From AC-32 sp963715575 (GTDB lineage Bacteria > Actinomycetota > Thermoleophilia > Gaiellales > Gaiellaceae), in the NCBI GenBank assembly GCA_963715575.1, contig OY970250.1:2542001-2606000 (forward strand): a stretch of 64,000 bases of DNA, read 5' to 3'. The notes below the pieces were generated by a model that was not told where the DNA came from, made no database searches, and worked only from the letters and a program-made list of their open reading frames with translations. Shown here in pieces: positions 28,768 to 39,677 of the stretch. Position 1 is the stretch's first letter. Each line of letters begins with the position of its first letter. The position numbers and the translations under genes were made by a program.

Positions 28768-30180
28768 ATGATCGCCTGCCTCGTCATCCCCGGGTTCGAG
28801 CTGCGCGTCGCGCTGCGGGAGCGGCCTCGGCTGCAGCTCGCGCCGGCCGCGCTCGGGCCGGAGCCTGGGGTCGAGGCGCTCCTCGGGCCGGTGACCGCCG
28901 CCGCCGAGACGGCGGGCGTGAAGCCGGGGATGCGGCTGGGTGAGGCACTGGCGACGTGCCCGTCGCTACAGCTTGTCGATCCCGATCCCGCCTCGGCGGA
29001 GGAGGCGTGGGAAGGGATCGTGCGGTCGCTCGAGGATGCAGGCTTCGCGGTCGACTCGGCAGCGCCGGGATGCGCGTATTTCGAGACGCGCGGCGTCGAG
29101 CGGCTCTACGGCGGGCTCGAGCCGGCGCTCAAGCGGGCGCTGCAGGCGGCCGGTGCCGGCTGGGACGCGCGCGTGGGCGCGGCGACACGGAAGTTCACCG
29201 CGCTGGCCGCGGCGAACGTCGCGCGCTCCGGGCAGGCGCTGGTCGTCTCCGACGAGCGGACGCGGGAGTTCCTCGCACCGCTGCCGATCGACCTGCTCGC
29301 GCTCGGCGCGCAGCGGCAGGAGGAACTGAAGGAGCTGGGGGTCAAGAGGCTTGGCGAGCTTGCCGGGCTTCCGGGTGGCGCCGTGGCCGAACGACTGGGG
29401 CCGGACGGCCGGCGCGCCTGGGGCCTGGCGAGAGGCGGCTCGAAGCGGCGCGTGCGGGGGCGGAGGCCTCCGGCGGAGCTGGTCGAGTCGCTCGAGTTTC
29501 CGGAGGCGGTCGGCAACGAGCTCACGCTGCGGCGCTCGCTCGGCGTGCTCGTCGACCGGCTGCTCGCCCGGCAGGAACGCGGTGGGCGGGCCCTGCGCAA
29601 GCTCGCGCTCGCCGGGCGCCTGGTCGGCGGCGGCTCGTGGCGGCGGACAGTGACGCTTCGCGACGCAACCGCCGATCCCGCCCGCCTGCGTACCGCGCTG
29701 GCACCGAAGCTGTCCGAGCTGCCCGCGCCCGCTGTGATGCTGCGGCTGGAGGCGCTCGTGCTCGCGGAATCGGCCGGGAACCAGCTCGAGCTCGTCCGGC
29801 CCGAGGGCGACGAGCTGCGCGCACACCTGAGCGAGGGCCTGCGCCAGGTCCCGCGCGGGAACCGGCTCCGGATCTGTCTGCACCGTCGTCGAGGTGGCAC
29901 CGTGGTCGCGCCTGCCCGAGCAGCGAGCCCTGCTGGTTCCGCGCGACGACTGAACGCGCCTGTCGTCGTGCGTGTGGAAGCGCATGTCGATGGGTCGCCG
30001 AGGCGTGTAAACCGCTCGCAGGTCGCAGTGGTGCGGGAGGAGTGGCGCGTGGTCGACCGCTGGTGGACCGAGGAGCCGGTCAGCCGCCGCTACTTCGATG
30101 TCGTGCTCGTGGGCGGCGAGCGCGCAGTCGTGTTCCACGACGAGGAGGTGGGCCGCTGGTTCAGCCAGCGAGGAACGTGA
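28768..30180 (+). CDS. imuB: ImuB-like Y-family polymerase homologue (mutasome)
   Basis: 470 residues. The Y-family palm lacks its catalytic acids: the first Asp position reads CLVIPGFELRV and the SxDE site reads PGCAYFETRGVERLYGG, as in ImuB, which bridges DnaE2 to the sliding clamp. Residues 361-393 (VPRGNRLRICL to SAR) appear out of frame: removing T29849 restores QARAGTGSGSVCTVVEVAPW and onward to LVPRDD, typical ImuB sequence, and a one-base loss near 29950 returns to frame at LNAP. ATG 28768 is chosen because the promoter ends there. Confidence 0.85.
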   Translation: MIACLVIPGFELRVALRERPRLQLAPAALGPEPGVEALLGPVTAAAETAGVKPGMRLGEALATCPSLQLVDPDPASAEEAWEGIVRSLEDAGFAVDSAAPGCAYFETRGVERLYGGLEPALKRALQAAGAGWDARVGAATRKFTALAAANVARSGQALVVSDERTREFLAPLPIDLLALGAQRQEELKELGVKRLGELAGLPGGAVAERLGPDGRRAWGLARGGSKRRVRGRRPPAELVESLEFPEAVGNELTLRRSLGVLVDRLLARQERGGRALRKLALAGRLVGGGSWRRTVTLRDATADPARLRTALAPKLSELPAPAVMLRLEALVLAESAGNQLELVRPEGDELRAHLSEGLRQVPRGNRLRICLHRRRGGTVVAPARAASPAGSARRLNAPVVVRVEAHVDGSPRRVNRSQVAVVREEWRVVDRWWTEEPVSRRYFDVVLVGGERAVVFHDEEVGRWFSQRGT

Positions 30181-30185
30181 GCCGC

Positions 30186-30350
30186 GGGAGGGATTGCCGG
30201 AGCAGTGCTCGCCCCTGGGCTGCGATGGTCGTTCCGAGGCAAGGACGCAGGGAGCGTTCGTACCTGAAAGGTACGGGCGCGACTGAGGACGTGGACTCGG
30301 GGCGAACAGCGCGGCCCAGGGGCCTCGTCGCTGCTTCGGCAAGCCCGCCC
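30186..30350. repeat. 165-bp imperfect palindrome between imuB and the cupin gene
   Basis: Left and right halves are mutual reverse complements with mismatches: TTGCCGGAGCAG (30194-30205) pairs with CTGCTTCGGCAA (30331-30342), GCCCCTGGGC with GCCCAGGGGC, and the centre is CGTACC-tgaaa-GGTACG (30259-30275). It fills the whole gap between the two converging stop codons. Probably a long bidirectional terminator hairpin or a MITE-like element. Confidence 0.75.
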
Positions 30351-30989
30351 TTAGTCGCGCAGGCGGTCGAGGAAGCCGGCGGGCGGCGCGTGCAGGTTGA
30401 GGCAGCGGATCGGCTCGATCCCTGCAGGGCGGAAACCGTGGACCGTGTTCCGCGGCGCTGCGACGAAGGTCCCGGGGCCGACGACGCGCGGTTCGTCGCC
30501 GACACGGAACTCGACCTCGCCTTCGAGCACGTAGAAGGCGTCCGCGTGATCGACGTGGGTGTGCGGGTCGACGCCCTCGAAGTCAGGCCGGGCGCCGTCG
30601 GGCGGCGGGTCGTGCTGGTCGAAGTCGTCGATCGTGCCGCGAATGTGGTCGCCGAAGCGCGACGACGGCACGTGCAGGTTGAGGAAGACCACCGGCCCGG
30701 CGCTCGCGTTGCGAAACGTGTGCAGCGTGTTTGGGGGCGCGGCCGCGAACACACCGGGCAGCGCCGTCACCACTTCGCGCTCGGCCCCGAGCGTCAGCTC
30801 AAGCTCGCCCTCGAGCACGTGGAAGGCGTCGGTGTGGTGGTGGTGGACGTGCTGCTCCGGCCCCTCTTCGCCGGCGGCGTAGCGGAACCACGTCAGGATC
30901 AGCTCGTCGAGCTCGCCGAGGATGCGGAGCGTCTTCTCCGGCCGGTCGGTGACGGTCTCGCCCTCGCCGGGCGGGGTTAGGAGCGGTCG

Positions 30990-31013
<24 letters not shown>
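30351..31013 (-). CDS. Bicupin protein
   Basis: 220 residues with two cupin barrels. First: EQHVHHHHTDAFHVLEGEL (about 52-70) and its second motif near PPNTLHTFRN. Second: DPHTHVDHADAFYVLEGEV (about 148-166) and APRNTVHGF. Both keep the His-rich metal site. Substrate unknown. The ATG at 31013 overlaps by 24 bases the inferred start of dnaE2 on the other strand. Confidence 0.85.
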
Positions 31014-34259
<3,246 letters not shown>

Positions 34260-34276
34260 CCAGTCCAAACTCATAC

Positions 34277-34295
34277 CCCCACCCTCAGGGTGGGG
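34277..34295 (+). terminator. Stem-loop terminator after dnaE2
   Basis: CCCCACCCT-c-AGGGTGGGG, nine perfect pairs, lies 18 bases after the dnaE2 stop and is followed by CTAATA. No T-run. Confidence 0.6.
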
Positions 34296-34302
34296 CTAAT
34301 AC

Positions 34303-34362
34303 CCGCCTCCCTCGAGGTCGACGGTACCGGGTTTCGGCGCACGTGTCTGTCACGGCTTTGGG
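34303..34362 (+). repeat. Dispersed intergenic repeat, copy C (upstream of the GH15 gene)
   Basis: Diverged copy: CGCCTCCCTCGAGGTCGACG then GTACCGGG and GCGCACGTGTCTGTC. The 3' half matches copies A (8623) and B (41937); the 5' 31-base block is only partly kept. Confidence 0.55.
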
Positions 34363-34431
34363 CCGAGTCTGTGTCGATTCGTCCGCGGGCCCCGCGGCAC
34401 GGGGGCCGTGCCGACCGCCAGAATCCGGCCG

Positions 34432-36237
34432 ATGGAGCGCACCGACGGCTTTGCCCCGATTCGCGAGTACGCGCTGATCGGCGACGGCCGCACCGCCGCG
34501 CTGATCGCGAGAGACGGCTCGGTCGACTGGCTCTGCCTCCCGAACCTCGACTCGCCCTCGGTGTTCGCGCGGATTCTGGACGCCGAGCGCGGTGGCTCGT
34601 TCCGCCTCGAGCCGGCCACCGCCTTCGAGGCCGAGCGGCGCTATCTGGACGACTCGAACGTCCTCGAGACGACCTTCGTCACCGCCGAGGGTCGGGTACG
34701 CGTGACCGACGCGATGACGCTCAGCGACAGTGGGCAGATCTCACCGATGCGGGAGCTCGTGCGCAAGGTCGAGGCGCTCGCGGGAACGGTCCCGCTCCGG
34801 TGGGCGTTTGAGCCACGCTTCGGCTACGGCCGCGCGCAGACACGCATCGAGCGCCGCGCGGGCCACTGGTTCGCCCAAGCCGATGCCGAGGCCCTCGTGC
34901 TTGCGGTCTTCGGCGCGGAGGAGGGCGATCTCCGCAACGGTGTGGTCGGCGGCGGGCTCGAGCTGGCGCCGGGCGAGAGCGCCGTGTTCTCGCTCGCGGG
35001 AACCTCCCGCGAGCCGGCGGTGATCCCCGGCCGCGAGGACGCGGAGCGGCGGCTCGAGCGCACGAAGCGCTTCTGGCCCGAGTGGGCAGGGCGCCACCGC
35101 TACGAGGGAGCCTGGCCTGAGGCCGTCACCCGCAGCGTCCTGGTACTCAAGCTGCTCTCATTCGCACCGTCGGGAGCGATCGTCGCGGCGCCGACGACCT
35201 CGCTGCCGGAGTGGATCGGCGGCGGCCGCAACTGGGACTACCGCTTCACGTGGCTGCGCGACGCGAGCTGGGCGCTCGACGCGATGCTGAGGCTCGGCTA
35301 CCACGACGAGGCGCATGCCTTCTTCTGGTGGCTGATGCACGCCTCGCGCCTGACGCAACCGAAGCTCCAGGTGCTCTACTGCCTCGACGGCTCGATGCAC
35401 ACGCGCGAGCGAGAGCTGCCCCAGCTCTCCGGCTACCGCGGCTCGCAGCCGGTGCGGATCGGCAACGGGGCCCGCGACCAGATGCAGCTCGACATCTACG
35501 GCGCCGTGCTGGAGGCGATCTGGATCTATGCGCGGGCGGTCGGCCGGCTCGACGGCGACACCGGCAAGGAGGTCGCGCGCATCGCCGACTACGTCGAGCA
35601 GCACTGGCGCGACAAGGACAACGGGATCTGGGAGGTGCGTGACAAGCCTGCGCACTACACCCAGTCGAAGGGGCTCTGCTGGGTCGCGCTCGACCGCGCC
35701 TGCGCCCTGGGCGAGCAGGGCCTGATCCCGAACCGCAGCGAGCGCTGGCGCGAGACCGCCGACGAGCTGAAGGCCTGGGTGGAAGAACACGGCTGGGACG
35801 AGGAGCTGCAGAGCCTCGTGCGCGCGCCGGACCTGCGCGAGGTCGACGCCAGCCTGCTCACCCTCGCCGTCCTCGGCTATGAGACCGAGCGAATCGGCGC
35901 CACGATCGCCGCCGTCGAGCGGGACCTGCGCGAGGGCCCGTACGTCTACCGCTATCGGGGCGACGACGGCCTCGAGGGCGAGGAGGGCGCGTTCCTGACC
36001 TGCTCGTTCTGGCTCGTCGACGCCTACGCGCAGAACGGCCGGCTCGACGACGCCAACGCCCTGATGGACGAGCTCGTCGGGCTCGCGAACGACGTCGGGC
36101 TCTACTCGGAGGAGATCGATCCGCGGACCGGCGAGTTCCTCGGCAACTTCCCGCAGGGGCTGACCCACCTCGCACTGGTCAATGCCGCGGTCTCGATCGC
36201 GGACGCCGAGGCCGAGGGCAAGGAGCGTGCGGCGTGA
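34432..36237 (+). CDS. Glycoside hydrolase family 15 protein (glucoamylase/trehalase-like)
   Basis: 601 residues. N-terminal beta-sandwich (PIREYALIGDGRTAALIARDG, VDWLCLPNLDSPSVFA) and an alpha6/alpha6 barrel with GGGRNWDYRFTWLRDASWAL and the late catalytic Glu region near LYSEEIDPRTGEFLGNFPQ. Family members hydrolyse alpha-glucans or trehalose; there is no signal peptide, so it acts in the cytoplasm. ATG 34432 is chosen over GTG 34408 because CAGAAT (34419-34424) lies seven bases upstream. The next gene overlaps its stop. Confidence 0.92.
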   Translation: MERTDGFAPIREYALIGDGRTAALIARDGSVDWLCLPNLDSPSVFARILDAERGGSFRLEPATAFEAERRYLDDSNVLETTFVTAEGRVRVTDAMTLSDSGQISPMRELVRKVEALAGTVPLRWAFEPRFGYGRAQTRIERRAGHWFAQADAEALVLAVFGAEEGDLRNGVVGGGLELAPGESAVFSLAGTSREPAVIPGREDAERRLERTKRFWPEWAGRHRYEGAWPEAVTRSVLVLKLLSFAPSGAIVAAPTTSLPEWIGGGRNWDYRFTWLRDASWALDAMLRLGYHDEAHAFFWWLMHASRLTQPKLQVLYCLDGSMHTRERELPQLSGYRGSQPVRIGNGARDQMQLDIYGAVLEAIWIYARAVGRLDGDTGKEVARIADYVEQHWRDKDNGIWEVRDKPAHYTQSKGLCWVALDRACALGEQGLIPNRSERWRETADELKAWVEEHGWDEELQSLVRAPDLREVDASLLTLAVLGYETERIGATIAAVERDLREGPYVYRYRGDDGLEGEEGAFLTCSFWLVDAYAQNGRLDDANALMDELVGLANDVGLYSEEIDPRTGEFLGNFPQGLTHLALVNAAVSIADAEAEGKERAA

Positions 36238-36722
36238 CGGTCTCGCTCTGGGGCTCGCTCGCCGGCGGCGCGGTCGGGACGATCGTGCTGACCAGCGGGC
36301 TGCGGGTCGCGCAGGAGCTCGGGCTGACGCGGATGGACCTCCCGCTGCTGCTGGGCACGATCTTCACCGACCGCCGCGGCCGGGCGAGCGTGATCGGCTA
36401 CCTGATCCACTTCTCGAACGGGCTCCTGTTCGCGCTTGCCTACTACGGGATCTTCCGCGCGGTCGGCCACGCCGGCTGGCTGTTCGGGGCGGCGCTGGGG
36501 CTCGTGCACGCGAGCCTGGCGGGCGGGGCGCTGCTGACCGTGCTCCTGCCCGCCGTGCACCCGCGGATGGGCACCCCGTGGACCGACGCGGCGGAGACGC
36601 CGCTGCTCGAGGCGCCGGGGTTCCTGCTGCTGAACTACGGGCGCCGGACCGCGATCTGGACGATCCTCGGGCACGTCGTCTACGGGGCGATCGTCGGCGG
36701 CTTTGCCGCCGGCCTGAGCTAG
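36234..36722 (+). CDS. Conserved multi-pass membrane protein, function unknown
   Basis: 162 residues with about four membrane helices: an N-terminal one (LAGGAVGTIVLTSGL), IGYLIHFSNGLLFALAYYGIF, LFGAALGLVHASLAGGALLTV, and a C-terminal AIWTILGHVVYGAIVGGFAAG. His residues lie in the second, third and last helices. GTG overlaps the GH15 stop, so it is co-transcribed. The family was not recognised by name. Confidence 0.75.
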   Translation: MTVSLWGSLAGGAVGTIVLTSGLRVAQELGLTRMDLPLLLGTIFTDRRGRASVIGYLIHFSNGLLFALAYYGIFRAVGHAGWLFGAALGLVHASLAGGALLTVLLPAVHPRMGTPWTDAAETPLLEAPGFLLLNYGRRTAIWTILGHVVYGAIVGGFAAGLS

Positions 36723-36725
36723 GAG

Positions 36726-37034
36726 CTAGGTGTCCTCGAGCTCGAGCCCGAAGCGGGGCAGCCGCTTCTCGACCGCGCGGTTGAAGGCGAGCTCGTACTC
36801 CTCGGCCGCGGCCTCGTCGAGCGTCGACGCGAAGTTGTCGCGCAGCCCGGCGAGGATCTCGGTGCCGTCCTCGACCAGCTCCTGGTAGTCGCCGAACAGC
36901 TCTTCGGCGCCGTCGCGGTCGGCCCGGTCGTACGCGAGCTCCGCGGCGTCGCAGGCCTCCAGCAGGTCGAGGTTGTCGCGCACGAAGAGGTCGAGCTGGC
37001 GCGAGATCACGTCGGCGAAGCGGCCTCTGCGCAC
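36726..37034 (-). CDS. Small acidic helical protein, unknown function
   Basis: 102 residues, strongly acidic and predicted helical: LDLFVRDNLDLLEACDAAEL, DYQELVEDGTEILAGLRDNF, EEYELAFNRAVEKRLPRFGL. No signal peptide or known motif. GTG start at 37034, next to palindromic repeat copy 3. It converges with the membrane-protein gene (3 bases between stops). Confidence 0.68.
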   Translation of the reverse strand: MRRGRFADVISRQLDLFVRDNLDLLEACDAAELAYDRADRDGAEELFGDYQELVEDGTEILAGLRDNFASTLDEAAAEEYELAFNRAVEKRLPRFGLELEDT

Positions 37035-37037
37035 GAC

Positions 37038-37115
37038 TAAGGCGTCGCTTGCGATGCCGCTTCAGGTGGCGCGAGCTTTGCTCGCGGCTCCGTATGAAAC
37101 GACCGGTCGACGCGA
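37038..37115 (+). repeat. Palindromic repeat family, copy 3
   Basis: TAAGGCGTCGCTTGCGATGC core, GCTTCAGG link, perfect hairpin CGCGAGC-ttt-GCTCGCG, then CCGTATGAAACGACCGGTCG. The link and tail closely match copy 4 (39561), so 3 and 4 form one sub-type. Confidence 0.8.
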
Positions 37116-37138
37116 TTAGGGAAGCTCACCAATCGCTC

Positions 37139-37144
37139 TAGACT
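37139..37144 (+). promoter_or_regulatory. -10 box of the EEP hydrolase gene
   Basis: TAGACT nine bases before TTG 37154; no Shine-Dalgarno between them. Confidence 0.4.
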
Positions 37145-37153
37145 AGCCCGCCC

Positions 37154-37933
37154 TTGAGCCTGCTCGTCCGCACCTGGAACGTCTTCCACGGCAACGCCGA
37201 CCCGCCCGAGCGGCACGGCTATCTCGAGCAGATGATCCGACTCGCGAGCGAGGACCGGCCGGACGTGCTCTGCCTGCAGGAGCTGCCGGTCTGGTCGCTC
37301 AAACGGCTGGCGGACTGGAGCAGGATGCAGGTCTTCGGTGCGATCGCCGCGCGACCGCTGCTCCGGAGCGTGGCGCTCGGCCGGCTGACGACCGCGCTCC
37401 ACCAGGGCCTCTTCCGGTCGGCCCTCACGGGCCAGGCGAACGCGATCCTGCTGCAGCCGGAGCTGCGCGCGCTGAGCGAGGATTCGATCGTGCTCAACCC
37501 GCTCGCGTTCCGCCGGCGCATCTCGCGCGAGCTCCATCTCTCCCGCCGGATGCGCGCCAAGTGGGCCAGTGAGCGCCGCGTCTGCCAGGCGGTCCGCGCC
37601 GAGCGCCTGGCCGTCGCCAACCTGCACGCCACCGGGTTGCCCGGCTGGCTCGTCGCCGACGCGGAGCTGCTGCGGGCGGCCGTCTTCGCAGACAGCGTCG
37701 CGGAGCCCGGGGACGTGCTCGTGCTGGCCGGCGACCTCAACGTCATCCGCGAGCGTTCGACGACGCTGCCGCAGCTTGCGGAGTGGGGGTTCTCCAAGCC
37801 GATCTCCTGGATCGACCAGGTGCTCGTCCGCGGCGCCAGGACCGGGCGCGCGCACCGTTGGCCCGACGAGCGGCGGCGCGTAGACGGCAGGCTCCTGTCC
37901 GACCATGCGCCGGTGGAGGTGACGATCGAATGA
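37154..37933 (+). CDS. Endonuclease/exonuclease/phosphatase (EEP) family protein
   Basis: 259 residues. EEP fold motifs in order: RTWNVFHGN, VLCLQELP (metal Glu), VANLHATG, LAGDLNVI (metal Asp and Asn) and SDHAPVEV (catalytic Asp-His) at the C-terminus. The substrate may be DNA, phosphoinositide-like or other phosphodiester. TTG start, with TAGACT nine bases upstream. Its stop overlaps the ATG of the aminotransferase. Confidence 0.84.
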   Translation: MSLLVRTWNVFHGNADPPERHGYLEQMIRLASEDRPDVLCLQELPVWSLKRLADWSRMQVFGAIAARPLLRSVALGRLTTALHQGLFRSALTGQANAILLQPELRALSEDSIVLNPLAFRRRISRELHLSRRMRAKWASERRVCQAVRAERLAVANLHATGLPGWLVADAELLRAAVFADSVAEPGDVLVLAGDLNVIRERSTTLPQLAEWGFSKPISWIDQVLVRGARTGRAHRWPDERRRVDGRLLSDHAPVEVTIE

Positions 37934-39003
37934 CGTGGGAGGACGCCCGGGCCGAGTTTCCGGTCTTCGAGCGCTACGCCTACCTGAACGCGGGGACGAA
38001 CGGCCCAGTCGCCCGCGCGACCGCCGAGGCGATGGCCGAGCAGGAGCGCCGGGACCTCGAGCGCGGTCGGGGCGGTAAGCCGTACTTCGAGCGGGCACTC
38101 GAGCTCCGCGACGAGGTGCGGGCGAAGCTGGCCGCGGCGGTCGGCGTGCCGCCGGAGCTGCTGTCGCTCGCGACGTCGACCACGAACGGCTGCAACATCG
38201 TGCTCGCGGGGCTCGGCCTCGGCCCGGAGGACGAGGTGATCACGACCGACGGCGAGCACTTCGGCCTGCTCGGCGCGCTCGCCACCTCGCGGGCGCAGGT
38301 TCGCGTCGCGGCGGTGCGGCAGGTGCCGCCGGAGGAGTCGCTCGAGGTGCTGCTGCGCGAGGTGACGCCGCGCACGCGGCTGTTCGCGCTCTCGCACGTC
38401 TGCTGGCTGAGCGGCAACCGCTTTCCGGCCGAGGAGCTGAGGGAGGCGACCGGCCTGCCCGTGCTGGTGGACGGGGCGCAGTCGGCCGGCGCGATCGAGT
38501 TCGACGCGACGGCCTTCGACTTCTATGCGTTCTCCTGCCAGAAGTGGCTCTGTGGGCCTGATGCGACCGGCGGCCTCGTCGTCCGCAAGCCGGAGGAGCT
38601 CCCCGTCGCCGCGCCCAGCTACCTCTCGCAGCAGGCCTACGAGCCGACCGGCGCGTTCACGCCGCGCGAAGGCGCCGCCCGCTTCGACCCGAACTGGACG
38701 CCCGTTCCGTCCCTGGCCGGCCTCTCGGCGGCGCTCGACCTGAAGCCCGCGGGTCGCTTCGAGCGTGCGCTGGAGATGGCGGCACGTTGCCGCGAGCTGC
38801 TCGGGAAGCGTGTCCTGACCGCGCCGGGGCAGGGGACGCTCGTCACCTTCGAGGTCGAGGACGACCCGGAGGAAGTGGTGACGAAGCTCTACGAGGCCGG
38901 CGTCGTCGTGCGCAACGTCCCGGGCGAGCAGTGGATCCGCGTCTCCTGCGGCTGGTGGACGAGCGATGAGGATCTCGAGCGCTTAGCCGGCGCTTTGGCG
39001 TAA
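37930..39003 (+). CDS. Class V aminotransferase/cysteine desulfurase-like PLP enzyme
   Basis: 357 residues. Fold-type I PLP enzyme: YLNAGTNGPVARA at the start, SLATSTTNGCNIVL, PLP-binding Asp in VLVDGAQSAGAIEF, and the Schiff-base Lys in FYAFSCQKWLCGPDATGG. It resembles SufS-like or isopenicillin-epimerase-like members; the short C-terminus and lack of the usual active-site Cys loop make desulfurase activity unsure. ATG overlaps the preceding stop. Confidence 0.87.
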   Translation: MTWEDARAEFPVFERYAYLNAGTNGPVARATAEAMAEQERRDLERGRGGKPYFERALELRDEVRAKLAAAVGVPPELLSLATSTTNGCNIVLAGLGLGPEDEVITTDGEHFGLLGALATSRAQVRVAAVRQVPPEESLEVLLREVTPRTRLFALSHVCWLSGNRFPAEELREATGLPVLVDGAQSAGAIEFDATAFDFYAFSCQKWLCGPDATGGLVVRKPEELPVAAPSYLSQQAYEPTGAFTPREGAARFDPNWTPVPSLAGLSAALDLKPAGRFERALEMAARCRELLGKRVLTAPGQGTLVTFEVEDDPEEVVTKLYEAGVVVRNVPGEQWIRVSCGWWTSDEDLERLAGALA

Positions 39004-39552
39004 CCCGAGCTCGTCGGCGATCGGCCGCGTCGCCTCGGTCACGAAGCGGATGTGGTCGTCCAGCTCGACCCCGAGCTCCTCGGCGCCCTTGTAGACGTCC
39101 TGCCGGTTGACGCCCGCCGCGAAGGACGGCTGCTTCAGCTTCTTCTTGACCGACTTCGGCTCGAGCGTGGCGATCCCGTCGGGCCGGACGAGGCCGCAGG
39201 CGTGGATGAAGCCGGCGAGCTCGTCGCAGGCGAAGAGCGTCTTCTTCAGCGGCGTGTCCCGCGGCAGGCCGAGGTGGGACGCGTGCGAGAGAACGCCCTC
39301 GACGACCTCCTCCGGCCAGCCCTCCTCGCGCAGGATGGGCGCGCCGTCCTGGGGGTGCTGGTCGAGCGTGGGGTGCAGCTCGTAGTCGAAGTCGTGCAGC
39401 AGCGCGGTCGACCGCCACAGCTCCTCGTCCTCGCCGAACCGCTGCGCGTAGGCGCCGACGGCGGCCTCGACCGCGAGCGCGTGGCGCAGCAGCGCCTCGC
39501 TCCTGGTGTAGCGGTTCAGCGTCTCCCAGGCCTGCTCACGGGTCGGTTCCAC
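38983..39552 (-). CDS. HD-domain phosphohydrolase-like protein
   Basis: 189 residues. HD metal site: RHALAVEAAV (His), STALLHDFDYE (His-Asp), HASHLG (His), and LKKTLFACDELAGFIHACG (Asp). Such small HD proteins hydrolyse nucleotides or phosphate esters; the substrate is not known. Converges with and overlaps the aminotransferase end by 21 bases. Palindromic repeat copy 4 lies just upstream of its start. Confidence 0.88.
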   Translation of the reverse strand: MEPTREQAWETLNRYTRSEALLRHALAVEAAVGAYAQRFGEDEELWRSTALLHDFDYELHPTLDQHPQDGAPILREEGWPEEVVEGVLSHASHLGLPRDTPLKKTLFACDELAGFIHACGLVRPDGIATLEPKSVKKKLKQPSFAAGVNRQDVYKGAEELGVELDDHIRFVTEATRPIADELGLRQSAG

Positions 39553-39560
39553 AGCGCGCC

Positions 39561-39637
39561 TAGGCGTCGCTTGCGATGCCTAGCTCCAGGATGTGCGGCT
39601 CAGCCGCACATCCGTCTGCACCGACCGGTCGATGCGC
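39561..39637 (+). repeat. Palindromic repeat family, copy 4
   Basis: TAGGCGTCGCTTGCGATGCC core, AGCTCCAGG link, hairpin GGATGTGCGGCT-c-AGCCGCACATCC (12 perfect pairs, 39589-39613), then CCGTCTGCACCGACCGGTCG. The end abuts the -35 of murA. Confidence 0.85.
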
Positions 39638-39666
39638 TTGCCGGTAGCAACTCACGCACCTACCAT
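39638..39666 (+). promoter_or_regulatory. murA promoter
   Basis: -35 TTGCCG (39638-39643) and -10 TACCAT (39661-39666) with a 17-base spacer, 11 bases before the murA ATG. The -35 starts where palindromic repeat copy 4 ends. Confidence 0.6.
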
Positions 39667-39677
39667 AGCCGTCGCTC

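Noticed and set aside
30186..30350. 6S RNA (long imperfect hairpin of similar size)
   Set aside because: No open central bubble and no promoter; it lies precisely between converging stop codons.
34408..34431. GTG 34408 as the GH15 start
   Set aside because: A -10-like CAGAAT lies between this GTG and ATG 34432, and homologues begin near MERTDGF.
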